DNA from: Rhodobacteraceae bacterium EL53
GTDB lineage: Bacteria > Pseudomonadota > Alphaproteobacteria > Rhodobacterales > Rhodobacteraceae
Length of the DNA stretch: 64,000 nucleotides
Direction: 5' to 3'
NCBI GenBank assembly: GCA_900313015.1
Contig: OMPR01000004.1
Location: forward strand, 124,001 to 188,000
Position numbers and translations under genes: made by a program. Under the pieces are notes generated by a model that was given only the letters and a program-made list of their open reading frames with translations, did not search any database and was not told the DNA's origin. Positions 7,866 to 16,692 of this stretch are shown here, one piece after another. Numbering within the stretch: the first letter of the stretch is position 1; every line of letters starts with the position of its first letter.

Positions 7866-8993
7866 ATGCGTAGAATTTTTCCAATTGCCTTGAGTGTCGG
7901 CATGGGGGTGGGCGTTGTGGCACAGGCTGATGTGCCACGAGTCGTAGCGGACATCGCGCCAGTTCACTCGCTTGTTGCGCAAGTTATGGCCGGGGTTGGA
8001 TCTCCGGATTTGATCGTGCGCCCGGGGGCTTCGCCGCATGAGTATGCGTTGCGTCCGTCGGAAGCTGGGGCATTGGATCAGGCAGATGTTGTGTTCTGGA
8101 TTGGCGATGAGCTGACGCCTTGGTTGGATCGGTCGATAGAGCGTCTGGCGCAAGATGCGACGGTTGTGTCTTTGTTGGATGCAGACGGGACTGTTCGTTT
8201 GCAATTCAGAGAAGGGCCCATATTTGATCACGACGATCACGACGATCATGCGGATGACGCAGGCCATGACGATCACGACGATCATGCGGATGACGCAGGC
8301 CATGACGATCACGATGATCACGCAGATGACGCAGGCCATGATGATCACGATGATCATGCAGATGATGCGGGCCATGACGATCACGATGATCACGCGGATG
8401 ACGCAGGTCATGTCGGTCACGATGATCATGGGGATGAAGAGCACGCCGACCATGCTTCGCACGATGAACATGGGCATGATCACGACGGAATAGACCCACA
8501 TGCCTGGCTTGACCCAGAGAACGGTAAGCACTGGCTGGATGTGATTTCAGCTGAGCTGGCACGCCTCGACCCAGAAAACGCGGCGCGGTACCAAGAAAAC
8601 GCAACAAAAGGAAAAGCGCACATTGATAACGCGATGCGCGACATTTCAACCGAGGTGGCATCGATCACTTCAACCCGTTTTGTTGTGTTGCATGATGCCT
8701 ATCAGTACTTTGAAGAGCGGTTTGGTATTCACGCAATCGGAGCAATTTCACTAAGTGACGCAAGCGACCCAAGCCCGGCGCGGGTACAGTCGGTTCAGAA
8801 AAATGTTCGTGAATTGGACGTGACTTGCGTGTTTTCCGAGCCGCAGTTCAATGTCGAGATTGTTGCGACAGTTATCGAAAACAGTCAGGCGAATTCTGCC
8901 GTGTTGGATCCACTCGGGGTCGGCATTGAAACGGGACAGGGGTTCTATGTGAATTTGCTACGTAGTTTATCCAGCCAAATCGCGGGCTGCTAA
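7866..8993 (+). CDS. znuA: Zinc-binding periplasmic protein ZnuA
   Basis: Solute-binding protein of the zinc ABC system, 375 residues, exported by an N-terminal signal peptide (MRRIFPIALS... AQA). Likely metal ligands are H58 in GASPHEYALRPSE, the His in DPHAWLDP, the His in VLHDAYQYFEERFG and the late Asp in LDPLG. Between residues about 122 and 212 lies a very long His/Asp loop made of five near-identical 12-residue units, far larger than the usual charged loop. ATG 7866 is preferred over 7854 because GGAG sits 6 bases before it. It is divergent from zur. Confidence 0.95.
   Translation: MRRIFPIALSVGMGVGVVAQADVPRVVADIAPVHSLVAQVMAGVGSPDLIVRPGASPHEYALRPSEAGALDQADVVFWIGDELTPWLDRSIERLAQDATVVSLLDADGTVRLQFREGPIFDHDDHDDHADDAGHDDHDDHADDAGHDDHDDHADDAGHDDHDDHADDAGHDDHDDHADDAGHVGHDDHGDEEHADHASHDEHGHDHDGIDPHAWLDPENGKHWLDVISAELARLDPENAARYQENATKGKAHIDNAMRDISTEVASITSTRFVVLHDAYQYFEERFGIHAIGAISLSDASDPSPARVQSVQKNVRELDVTCVFSEPQFNVEIVATVIENSQANSAVLDPLGVGIETGQGFYVNLLRSLSSQIAGC
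8229..8444 (+). repeat. 36-bp coding minisatellite in znuA
   Basis: Five tandem units of 36 bp (8229-8408) encode HDDHDDHADDAG, followed by a degenerate sixth unit (8409-8444). Copies differ mainly at synonymous third positions (GAC/GAT, CAC/CAT, GCG/GCA), so the peptide is conserved while the DNA drifts. The period and reading frame agree, and the repeat is clearly coding. Confidence 0.95.
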
Positions 8994-9050
8994 AAATCTT
9001 AACGTCGGTCGCGGCGCCTCGGCCACCCTGTCAGAGAAACCCTGACGCCA

Positions 9051-9080
9051 CCTCCAGATTGGTGAGCAAATATCTGGAGG
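9051..9080 (+). terminator. Inverted repeat after znuA, possible terminator
   Basis: Arms CCTCCAGAT (9051-9059) and ATCTGGAGG (9072-9080) can form a 9-bp stem about 60 bases after the znuA stop. No T-run follows, so factor-independent termination is uncertain. The znuA and AhpD-like genes converge here. Confidence 0.4.
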
Positions 9081-9150
9081 CGTGGAAAATACCTTGGCAC
9101 CGCAACCGGACGGGCGATGGCTGTGAGTGGTCCATCGCCGGGGGTGGGTG

Positions 9151-9732
9151 TTATTCGTCGCCTGTGTAAAACCCTATGATATCACCATCCGTCGTAGCGC
9201 CCAACCCATTCAACAGGCGGTTGGAATAATTGAAGTAAGCGCAGACTTGGTTCACTTCCAAAATCTCTCCATCCGAACAGCCCGCAATTTTAAGGGCTTC
9301 GAAATCGGATTTTACCATTTTCCCTACATTTGCGGTCAATTTCCCCGCATATCGCAGCAATTCCAGTTCTTTGCCTTCGAATTCATCTTCGGGCCGATGG
9401 GCTTTGAGAGCGAGAAAAATGCGGTCTGAGCGGGGTTGGTCCTTGATCAGATTGCGCACGTTCATGAAGTGATGTGTCAGCGAATACGTGCAGTCATTGA
9501 TGATTGAGGTGTAGCTGGCGATGACCTCAAGGAACCAAAAGGGCAGGGTATTGTCCTTGCTGTGTAGAACCGACCGATAAAGGGTTACGTGACCGTTCAT
9601 CGTTTCGGGGCGTAGGGAATGGACGCGCATAACGGTATCTACAGTGCCATGCGGGGTGCGTGCTTTGTCGAGCAGCTCTTTCAGTCGGCCGTCAGCGGCC
9701 TCGTCGTCAATCATTTCAATCCATGCGGTCAT
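9151..9732 (-). CDS. AhpD-like / carboxymuconolactone decarboxylase family protein
   Basis: A 193-residue all-helical protein resembling the peroxidase-related AhpD-like group. The characteristic segment reads IINDCTYSLTHHFMN: C81 and the following histidines are kept, but the second redox cysteine of the usual Cx2C pair is Ser84. A classic disulfide peroxidase cycle is therefore doubtful. It follows the Rieske oxygenase by 13 bp in the same direction, with an AAGGA site before ATG 9732, so the two are probably co-transcribed and may act in one catabolic step. Confidence 0.8.
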   Translation of the reverse strand: MTAWIEMIDDEAADGRLKELLDKARTPHGTVDTVMRVHSLRPETMNGHVTLYRSVLHSKDNTLPFWFLEVIASYTSIINDCTYSLTHHFMNVRNLIKDQPRSDRIFLALKAHRPEDEFEGKELELLRYAGKLTANVGKMVKSDFEALKIAGCSDGEILEVNQVCAYFNYSNRLLNGLGATTDGDIIGFYTGDE

Positions 9733-9745
9733 GGGGAGGGTCCTT

Positions 9746-10804
9746 TCAGGATTGAGTGTCTGCTTCAGCGATGAGGCGGCGGTCGACTTTTTGCCGAAAG
9801 CGCATCGCGCCAGCGTCTAGGCCAAGATTCAGATAGGGTGTTTTACGTTTGGCCATACCGCGCTGGACCTCTTCGAGGATCTCTTTGTCCTCGTTAAAGG
9901 CCATGATCGCGCCTTCGAACATACGTTGGTTCAGGGCGGTGTCGTCTGGGTGCATGTTGCGGTGTTGGAACCAGAAATAGAGCGCGTTTTCTTCGTCCAC
10001 TGGCGTAATGAAATTGTACGAAATATTGACGAACGCCTCATCCGACAGGGGTTTGTCAGCGCCTCCTAAGCCCGGCGGGGTGTAGACAGACATATTAACG
10101 GCCGTGGAAGGAACCCTGCATTCATAGTGCTGTTTTCGATCACAATTATCCCCGAAGGGCAGCATAGCAGCATAATAGGGCGGGGCGGGTTCCGAGGCGA
10201 TCCACCGATAGATGACAACGGCGTCGTCAGTTTCTTCCAGCTCAAGCGGGCGATTGTCTGTGCCAGCACCCCCAAAAGAGGTTACGTGTACCCAGGCCAC
10301 GTGGCTAGGGTCGAGCAGATTGTCTGTGATATACAGGTAATTGCAGGCCATCGCCATCGCGCCGCATTGGGTTTTACCCCAGGATGGATTGTCGAAATTC
10401 GGGATGTCGATGATATCAGCGAGGTCTGCCTTGTCCGGGTCCCCCATCCAGATCCAGAGAAATCCATAGCGGTCCTCAACCGGGTAACTGCGCACAACAG
10501 CACGCTTTGGAATGGCGTTTTCCTGTGTAGGGGCAGAAACACAGGACCCTGTGCAATCAAACGTGAGTCCGTGATAGCCGCACACCACGGTATCGCCTTG
10601 GATCTGGCCACGTGACAGCGGTAATTTGCGGTGGGGGCAGGCATCTTCCAGCGCGATTGGTGCGCCAGACTCACCGCGAAAAATCACGATTTCTTCGCTG
10701 AGGAGTGTTGTGGCCGTTAGTGTTTGGTCAAAGTCGCCGCTTCGTCCCGCGACATACCAACTCTCGCGCACAAAAGCAGGGCCACCAATAAGATCTTTTT
10801 GCAT
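9746..10804 (-). CDS. Rieske non-heme iron oxygenase, VanA-like
   Basis: Oxygenase component of a ring-hydroxylating or O-demethylating system, 352 residues. The Rieske 2Fe-2S ligands are C56-x-H58 (CPHRK) and C75-x2-H78 (CGYHG). The mononuclear iron site is D165-x2-H168-x4-H173 in NLLDPSHVAWVH. Length and layout match vanillate O-demethylase subunit A and related enzymes. No reductase gene is adjacent, so electrons must come from an unlinked partner. The substrate cannot be deduced. It lies downstream of an XRE-cupin regulator, probably its controller. Confidence 0.9.
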   Translation of the reverse strand: MQKDLIGGPAFVRESWYVAGRSGDFDQTLTATTLLSEEIVIFRGESGAPIALEDACPHRKLPLSRGQIQGDTVVCGYHGLTFDCTGSCVSAPTQENAIPKRAVVRSYPVEDRYGFLWIWMGDPDKADLADIIDIPNFDNPSWGKTQCGAMAMACNYLYITDNLLDPSHVAWVHVTSFGGAGTDNRPLELEETDDAVVIYRWIASEPAPPYYAAMLPFGDNCDRKQHYECRVPSTAVNMSVYTPPGLGGADKPLSDEAFVNISYNFITPVDEENALYFWFQHRNMHPDDTALNQRMFEGAIMAFNEDKEILEEVQRGMAKRKTPYLNLGLDAGAMRFRQKVDRRLIAEADTQS

Positions 10805-10934
10805 TCCGCACCCCCGGATATCTGGAAACTTCTGGAAACAGGGTGTCGGAAGGCATCCCGTCGGGCATTCCGACAGAATTTTACTACCAAGAAAAAAATT
10901 TCATATCAAGAACAATTGTGGGCGGGCTGCGCCG

Positions 10935-11546
10935 TTACCCCATTTCAAGCCCGTCCGCTTTGCTGATGACGGTCAGAAACGTCACCGTTTCGGTCTTAAG
11001 CTCAGTCGGGCCATGGGCTGCGCAGGAATCAAACGACAAGCTGTCGCCAGGAGCCATATCGAATGACCCATCGCCACACCGAAAGACCATTTCACCGGAT
11101 AAGACATGAATGAATTCCACCCCGCGGTGACGGTAAAACGGACGGACGGCCAAAGGCTGTTCCAACGTGACTACAAAACTTTCATAGCTGACATGGTTGG
11201 CTGCTGCGCGCCCAATCATGCGATAGAAATGCCCAAAAGCGCTGCCTTGGCGTTGCACATGGATGCCTTCGCCTGCAGGAACAAAAGACACATCTGTTTT
11301 GCCCGTGGTGCCAGCAAAGAAGTTAACCAAGGGAACCCCAATCGCCTGCGCCAATGCGTCCAGCGTAGACAAGGATGCCGAAACTTGGCCGCGCTCGATT
11401 TTGGAAATCATGGCTGTTGAAACAGACGAGCGTTTTGACAATTCCGATAGGGTCAGGCCCGCCATGGTTCGGTCGTTCTTCACTGCTGAACCGACGACTT
11501 GATCAAGGGGGCGGTGCTGTTCGAGAGGATCCATGGGTTTTGTCAT
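10935..11546 (-). CDS. XRE-family regulator with C-terminal cupin
   Basis: Transcription factor with an N-terminal helix-turn-helix (LTLSELSKRSSVSTAMISKIERG) and a cupin sensor domain (RPFYRHRGVEFIHVLSGEMVF). Such proteins often regulate uptake or oxidation of small amines and acids. The start is uncertain: the frame opens at a TTG (11576), and ATGs occur at 11546 and 11534, none with a clear ribosome site. I give 11546. It sits between the Rieske oxygenase and the GlxA-type regulator, all leftward. Confidence 0.85.
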   Translation of the reverse strand: MTKPMDPLEQHRPLDQVVGSAVKNDRTMAGLTLSELSKRSSVSTAMISKIERGQVSASLSTLDALAQAIGVPLVNFFAGTTGKTDVSFVPAGEGIHVQRQGSAFGHFYRMIGRAAANHVSYESFVVTLEQPLAVRPFYRHRGVEFIHVLSGEMVFRCGDGSFDMAPGDSLSFDSCAAHGPTELKTETVTFLTVISKADGLEMG

Positions 11547-11639
11547 GCTAAGCAGGCTATCCAGATTTTTGACCAATAGAAAGTCATGCTAGGGCTGAGT
11601 GGAGCAAATGCTGTTTCTCTCACGCGTGAATAGGCCAGA

Positions 11640-12647
11640 TCAGGACGACGGAATGGGGCGATTATCCGTTACTCGGAAGACGTTGATGCGATTGCGTTCT
11701 TCTTGCGGGGTGATCCCAAAACTTTCTTGATAGTGGCGGGTCAGTGCAGAAGTTTTGGCGTAGCCCACTGAATTCGCAATCGAATTGAGCGACTCGCGTG
11801 AGTAGATCAGCAACTGGCGCGCGGCCCGCATACGGAGATCTCGATAGTACTGGCCCGGACTTTGTTGTGTCGAGGTTTTGAACGTCCGCTCTAATTGTCT
11901 TGCAGAAACGCCGATCAGATCCGCCACATCAGCTATAGAAAGCGGATCTTCGATGTGAGTCGTGAAAATTTGAATGGCCTCAGAGACGATATTGGGGAGG
12001 CCATCAGCGGTGCTTTCGGTTGTGAATGACGGAAGCGCTTGGTTAACCCCCTCGGAGCGCACCAAGGGGTGCTGAAACCAACAGGCAACCTCGGTCATCA
12101 CCATTTTACCCAGTTGTTCAGCAATCAAATGCAACATCAGGTCAAATGCGGCGGCGGCCCCCGAGACGGTCATACAACGGGGGTTTAACACCAAAACATC
12201 ATCGTTGGTTTTGATCTGGGGGAATTCGTTGACAAACGCAGCTTTGTAACACCAGTGAACAGATGTTTCCGACTGGTTGTCCAGCAGGCCAGAACGCGCC
12301 AACGGAAAAACCCCACCACTGACGGCGCCGATGGACATGCCATGTCGTGCCAGTTTTCTCAGGGTGCCATTGCTGCGCTTCGGGTCTTGGAATTGGCTGG
12401 TTGGGCTCGCAAGAATGAACAGACGATCCAGTCCTTCGACCTGATCCAATGTTTGATCCGGTTGGAACTGCACTTGGGCGCTGGCTGTCACCTTGTCGCC
12501 GGTTTCCGAGATCAGTGTCCATTTGAAGGCATCAAACCCGCAGATCTCGTTTGCCGCCCGAATGGGTTCGATGGCTGACGTCAAGCAGGCCATCGGAAAG
12601 TTAGGCATTAGAAGAAAGCCAAAGTGCTGAGTTTTTGCTTGGGTCAT
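11640..12647 (-). CDS. GlxA-type AraC regulator (DJ-1/PfpI domain plus HTH)
   Basis: A 335-residue regulator. An N-terminal amidotransferase-like (DJ-1/PfpI) domain covers residues 8-190 and a C-terminal AraC helix-turn-helix covers about 225-315 (LSIADVADLIGVSARQLERTFK and LNSIANSVGYAKTSALTRHYQESFG). The family includes regulators of carnitine, glycine betaine and choline catabolism. The nucleophile elbow reads GAVSGG rather than a cysteine form, so the domain is likely a sensor, not an enzyme. It is the most upstream gene of the leftward cluster ending in the AhpD-like protein, which suggests but does not prove control of it. Confidence 0.9.
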   Translation of the reverse strand: MTQAKTQHFGFLLMPNFPMACLTSAIEPIRAANEICGFDAFKWTLISETGDKVTASAQVQFQPDQTLDQVEGLDRLFILASPTSQFQDPKRSNGTLRKLARHGMSIGAVSGGVFPLARSGLLDNQSETSVHWCYKAAFVNEFPQIKTNDDVLVLNPRCMTVSGAAAAFDLMLHLIAEQLGKMVMTEVACWFQHPLVRSEGVNQALPSFTTESTADGLPNIVSEAIQIFTTHIEDPLSIADVADLIGVSARQLERTFKTSTQQSPGQYYRDLRMRAARQLLIYSRESLNSIANSVGYAKTSALTRHYQESFGITPQEERNRINVFRVTDNRPIPSS

Positions 12648-12869
12648 GGGGTAGAAGTCTTAGATCAGATGCTCTTTCCGTAGAAGAAGAAACTTTGCAG
12701 GTCGCCAAATCCGCCCGTTCGAAATCCATAATTCTCAGCGTTCGGTTCGCTTGGCTGTGTGCTGTTCGCGGGTGGCTCTATTGGCGTGATCGGTTTTTTT
12801 CGAGAAAGATGAAAAAAATGCCATTCTCCTCTTGTGTCCACCAGCGGGCTTGGGTAATTCCGGCTCAAC

Positions 12870-12945
<76 letters not shown>

Positions 12946-13175
12946 TATACCCCACCCACATTATTGCCGACCTTGAATGCAGCATGCTGAACCCAATTTT
13001 TGTATCGGGTCGTGTCCGCTGAAATCGCAGCTTTTTGACCCTGAATTCGGTACTCTTCAGGTGTACTCTCAGAGCCAAAATGTGAGCAGGATAAGAGTCG
13101 GGAAAGACTTCAGATACCCCGTATGTGTACCGGCATAAATGACCTCTAGATTTCTCGTAAGTGTATGATTTAATT

Positions 13176-13252
13176 TGGTCGGAGAGGAGAGATTCGAACT
13201 CACGGCCCCTGCCTCCCAAAGGCAGTGCTCTACCAGACTGAGCTACACTCCG
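13176..13252 (-). tRNA. tRNA-Pro (anticodon TGG) with two stem mismatches
   Basis: On the minus strand from 13252, with acceptor 5' arm CGGAGTG and anticodon stem CTGCC/GGCAG enclosing TTTGGGA (anticodon TGG, proline). The CCA end is encoded. Two T-T oppositions are seen: one in the acceptor stem (6:67, CGGAGTG against CTCTCCG) and one in the T stem (50:64, GTGAG against CTCTC). All other stem positions pair. It may still be functional. Confidence 0.9.
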
Positions 13253-13373
13253 ACCGTACGCGGGGATTATACTTGGGCTTGATGGGTTGCAATAGGTTAA
13301 GCGCTTTTTTGGGCTACCATTTTGACTTGCACTTGGTCGCTGGGTGAAGTGTTTGGAAGGGTGGAGGCATGTC

Positions 13374-14957
13374 ATGGCAGAAGAGCTTTATTTCCTGATC
13401 GGTGGCGTTGGAATGTTCCTTGTCGGAATGGAGATCATGACGGCTGCTTTACGAGATGCAGCTGGTGAAAATCTTCGAAATTTGTTGGCACGCTTTACCA
13501 CTACGCCTTTGCGCGGGGTCGCAACCGGGGCGGTCACAACGGCGGTGATTCAATCTTCGAGCGCAACAACAGTCATGACCGTTGGGTTTGTTGGCGCGGG
13601 ATTAATGACCATGCCGCAAGCGTTGGGCATTCTTTACGGGGCCAATATTGGCACGACCGCTACGGGGTGGATGGTTTCTTTGTTGGGGTTCAAGCTGCAG
13701 CTGGGCAATTTGGCCATGGCTTTGCTATTTCCAGCCGCGCTCGCGGATCTACTTGGGCGTGGGATGTGGGCACGGATCGGTCGGATATTCTCGGGGTTGT
13801 GTCTGCTCTTGATTGGCTTGGAGCTTATGCAGTTCGGGATGAAGGATCTCACCGATGTTTTAACGCCGGATCTGCTCCCTGGGTCAAACATTGTTGGGCT
13901 GTTTGCGTTGGTCGGGATTGGGGTGCTGCTAACTGCGCTGATGCAATCTTCGAGCGCGGCCATGGCGCTGGCCCTTGTTTTGCTTGAGGGCGGGGCCATC
14001 TCGTTGGTGCAGGCGGCGATGATCGTGCTGGGGATGAATATCGGGACCACCTTCACGGCGTTGCTTGCCGCGCTCAGTGGCTCTCAGCCTATGCGACAGA
14101 CCGCTGTTGCCAATCTGGGGTTCAATATCATTACCTCTATTCTGGCTTTTCCATTGCTTGTGGTTGGCCGGACTTTCCTGACCCATATCGCTGAAACGGC
14201 TGGGGATATGACCGCGCTGCTGGTGTTTCATACAGGGTTCAATCTGGTTGGAACGCTGATCTTCCTTCCCTTTACGCCACAATTTGCACGACTGGTTCAG
14301 CGGTTGATGCCGGAACGCAAGCCGGCCTCTCTCATCTCGTTGGATCGCAACCTGTTAACGGACGCGGGGTCGGCCTTGCTGGCTGCACAAGTGGCTGCCA
14401 ACGCAATTGCACAGCGCTTGTTTGGTGCATTGGGGTCTGGTTTGCAGATACGGCCGGATTTACGCGGTTTGGCAGCTCTCGGAGTGTGTACGGAGGCGAT
14501 TGCGGAGCTCAAAGAGTATTTGGCTGATATCCGGCTGGCAGCTGATAACAATGAGCAGGAAGAGGCCTTTGCGGCTTTGGTGCATCAAACGGATCATATG
14601 TTACGGCTGTACGAGCGATGTCAGCAGCGCGAAAATATTGATACCCTTCTGCATGATCGTGTTTTACAGCGCCCAGCGATCGCCGTAGGTGCTGCGTTGC
14701 GAGAAGCTGCAAAAGCTGGTGGAGATACCGAACGGCTAGAGCGCTTATCGCGCCTGGTTGGAAATCGCTACAAACGTCATCGGCGGTCGCTCATGCTGGG
14801 AGAGCACGCCGGGATCTATTCGCTCGAAGATGTGTTCCATCATGCTGATGCGATGCGTTGGCTCGATCGCAGCCTGTATCACGCTGCGCGGACCAAGGAA
14901 TATCAAGCTCGGGTAGAACAAGGTGCGCCCGCCACAGCAAAACTGCAGCGGGCTTAG
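13374..14957 (+). CDS. Na/Pi cotransporter family protein with PhoU-like tail
   Basis: Inner-membrane sodium-phosphate symporter of the NptA/PNaS family, 527 residues. The two inverted halves carry the hallmark QSSSATT (near residue 58) and QSSSAAM motifs, with GANIGTT and GMNIGTT blocks after them. A cytoplasmic helical C-terminal region (about 340-527) resembles a PhoU domain. ATG 13374 follows GGAGG at 13363-13367. It stands alone, convergent with leuB; the stops are only a few bases apart. Confidence 0.92.
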   Translation: MAEELYFLIGGVGMFLVGMEIMTAALRDAAGENLRNLLARFTTTPLRGVATGAVTTAVIQSSSATTVMTVGFVGAGLMTMPQALGILYGANIGTTATGWMVSLLGFKLQLGNLAMALLFPAALADLLGRGMWARIGRIFSGLCLLLIGLELMQFGMKDLTDVLTPDLLPGSNIVGLFALVGIGVLLTALMQSSSAAMALALVLLEGGAISLVQAAMIVLGMNIGTTFTALLAALSGSQPMRQTAVANLGFNIITSILAFPLLVVGRTFLTHIAETAGDMTALLVFHTGFNLVGTLIFLPFTPQFARLVQRLMPERKPASLISLDRNLLTDAGSALLAAQVAANAIAQRLFGALGSGLQIRPDLRGLAALGVCTEAIAELKEYLADIRLAADNNEQEEAFAALVHQTDHMLRLYERCQQRENIDTLLHDRVLQRPAIAVGAALREAAKAGGDTERLERLSRLVGNRYKRHRRSLMLGEHAGIYSLEDVFHHADAMRWLDRSLYHAARTKEYQARVEQGAPATAKLQRA

Positions 14958-14961
14958 GTCT

Positions 14962-16065
14962 TTACAGGCTCTTGTCGAGGGCCGCGATGATGGTATCGCC
15001 CATTTCTGAGGTCGACAGGGGCGTTGCACCCTCTTCACCCAGCAGGTCAGCGGTGCGGGCACCGTTGCTTAGAACCTGTTCAATCGCAGCTTCCAAACGG
15101 GCCGCTTCGTCGCCCTGATCAAACGAATAGCGCAGCGCCATCGCAAAGCTCAGGATACACGCGATTGGGTTGGCTTTGCCTTGACCTGTGATGTCTGGGG
15201 CAGATCCATGTACGGGTTCGTACATTGCCTTTGGGCGACCGTTCGCCATTGGGGCACCCAGACTTGCAGACGGCAGCATGCCCAGCGATCCAGTCAACAT
15301 GGCGGCGCAATCGGACAGGATGTCGCCAAACAGGTTGTCGGTCAGGATGACGTCAAACTGCTTGGGCGCGCGGACCAGCTGCATGGCGCCGTTGTCGGCA
15401 TACATGTGGCTCAGCTCGACCTCAGGGTATTCTTTGCCGACACGGGTGGCCACTTCGCGCCACAGAATACCGGATTCCATCACGTTGGCCTTCTCCATCG
15501 AGCAGACCTTTTTGCCACGGCGCATCGCCAGTTCAAACGCCGAGCGGGCCGCGCGTTCGATTTCGGATTCGGTATAGCGCTGGGTGTTGATGCCGACGCG
15601 CTCGTTGCCTTCCTCAAAGATGCCGCGGGGTTCGCCAAAATAGACGCCCGAGGTCAGTTCGCGCACGATCATGATATCCAGACCGGCAACAATATCTTTC
15701 TTCAGCGACGAGAAATCTGCCAGTGCGTCAAAGCACTGCGCGGGGCGCAGGTTGGAAAACAGATCCATTTCCTTGCGCAGGCGCAGCAGGCCGCGCTCGG
15801 GTTTGACGCTGAAATCCAGATCGTCATAAGCAGGGCCACCAACAGCGCCCAACAGGACGGCATCGACCTCTTGCGCTTTGGCCATAGTTTCGTCCGCCAG
15901 CGGAACACCGTGCTTGTCGTAGGCTGCGCCGCCGACCAGGTCCTCGCTCACGTCAAAGTGAAGGCCGCGGTTATCGCCAAACCAAGTAATGATTTTGCGC
16001 ACTTCGGCCATAACTTCAGGGCCAATTCCGTCACCGGGAAGGATGAGGAGCGAAGGGTTGGACAT
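14962..16065 (-). CDS. leuB: 3-isopropylmalate dehydrogenase
   Basis: Leucine biosynthesis enzyme that oxidises and decarboxylates 3-isopropylmalate to 2-oxoisocaproate with NAD+. The 367-residue protein shows the family path [10 protein letters not shown], substrate loop [30 protein letters not shown], the acidic metal site [15 protein letters not shown] and the NAD motif [18 protein letters not shown]. It is full length. It lies about 5 kb from leuD on the same strand, so it is not in one operon with leuCD here. Confidence 0.97.
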   Translation of the reverse strand: MSNPSLLILPGDGIGPEVMAEVRKIITWFGDNRGLHFDVSEDLVGGAAYDKHGVPLADETMAKAQEVDAVLLGAVGGPAYDDLDFSVKPERGLLRLRKEMDLFSNLRPAQCFDALADFSSLKKDIVAGLDIMIVRELTSGVYFGEPRGIFEEGNERVGINTQRYTESEIERAARSAFELAMRRGKKVCSMEKANVMESGILWREVATRVGKEYPEVELSHMYADNGAMQLVRAPKQFDVILTDNLFGDILSDCAAMLTGSLGMLPSASLGAPMANGRPKAMYEPVHGSAPDITGQGKANPIACILSFAMALRYSFDQGDEAARLEAAIEQVLSNGARTADLLGEEGATPLSTSEMGDTIIAALDKSL

Positions 16066-16152
16066 CGGGGGCTCTCCTTGCGTTTTGTCGCAATCGGCCT
16101 AGCGTGTGCGGCCTGAGGGGTCAATGAGACGATCCCGCCAAACACAAGGGAA

Positions 16153-16692
16153 ATGACAATGCTGATACCAGGAAACCCAGTTCCTGCGCTAACACTCGAC
16201 ACTTTGGGGCATGGGCGCTTTGATCTCAGCCGGGATCATGGGGAAAACGGCACACTGGTGATCGTCTATCGCGGGCTGCACTGCCCGATCTGTATCCGAC
16301 AAATGGGCGAGGTCGAAGCGGCACTGGATGACTTTGCGGAACAGGGCATCGAAGTCATCATGCTGAGCACGGATACAGAGCCACGCGCGGCTGAAACGGT
16401 TGAGAAATCGGGTACGTCTCGATTGCGCGTTGGCCATAGCCTGTCCTTGAAACGCGCGCGCGACGATTGGGGGCTCTATATCTCGTCCAAACGTGAAGGA
16501 TCGGCCGAGGCGGATCTATTTGCTGAACCGGGGCATTTCTATATCGCGCCTGACGGTACGCTGTACTTTGGCTGGTTGCAGACCACACCGTTTGCGCGCC
16601 CGTCGTGTGCTGACATGTTGAGCGGCATCAAGTGGGCGCTTGCGAACAACTATCCCCCCCGCGGGACTTATACCGGTGATCTGCCGGACTAA
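16153..16692 (+). CDS. Peroxiredoxin-like (AhpC/TSA) family protein
   Basis: A 179-residue thioredoxin-fold protein. The active site region reads VYRGLHCPICIRQMGEVE, with a CxxC pair at about residues 44-47, placing it among peroxiredoxin-like proteins that reduce peroxides or act as thiol oxidoreductases. ATGs occur at 16153 and 16159; the AAGGG just upstream is better spaced for 16159. It is divergent from leuB and overlaps the convergent LysR gene by 4 bases at the stops. Confidence 0.85.
   Translation: MTMLIPGNPVPALTLDTLGHGRFDLSRDHGENGTLVIVYRGLHCPICIRQMGEVEAALDDFAEQGIEVIMLSTDTEPRAAETVEKSGTSRLRVGHSLSLKRARDDWGLYISSKREGSAEADLFAEPGHFYIAPDGTLYFGWLQTTPFARPSCADMLSGIKWALANNYPPRGTYTGDLPD

Noticed and set aside
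8229-8444. CRISPR-like array
   Set aside because: The 36-bp units are contiguous with no spacers, remain in frame with znuA and encode His/Asp repeats; this is a coding minisatellite.
7842-8531. Leftward low-complexity frame opposite znuA
   Set aside because: It is an artefact of the His/Asp repeat read on the other strand, giving runs of Met/Ile/Val.
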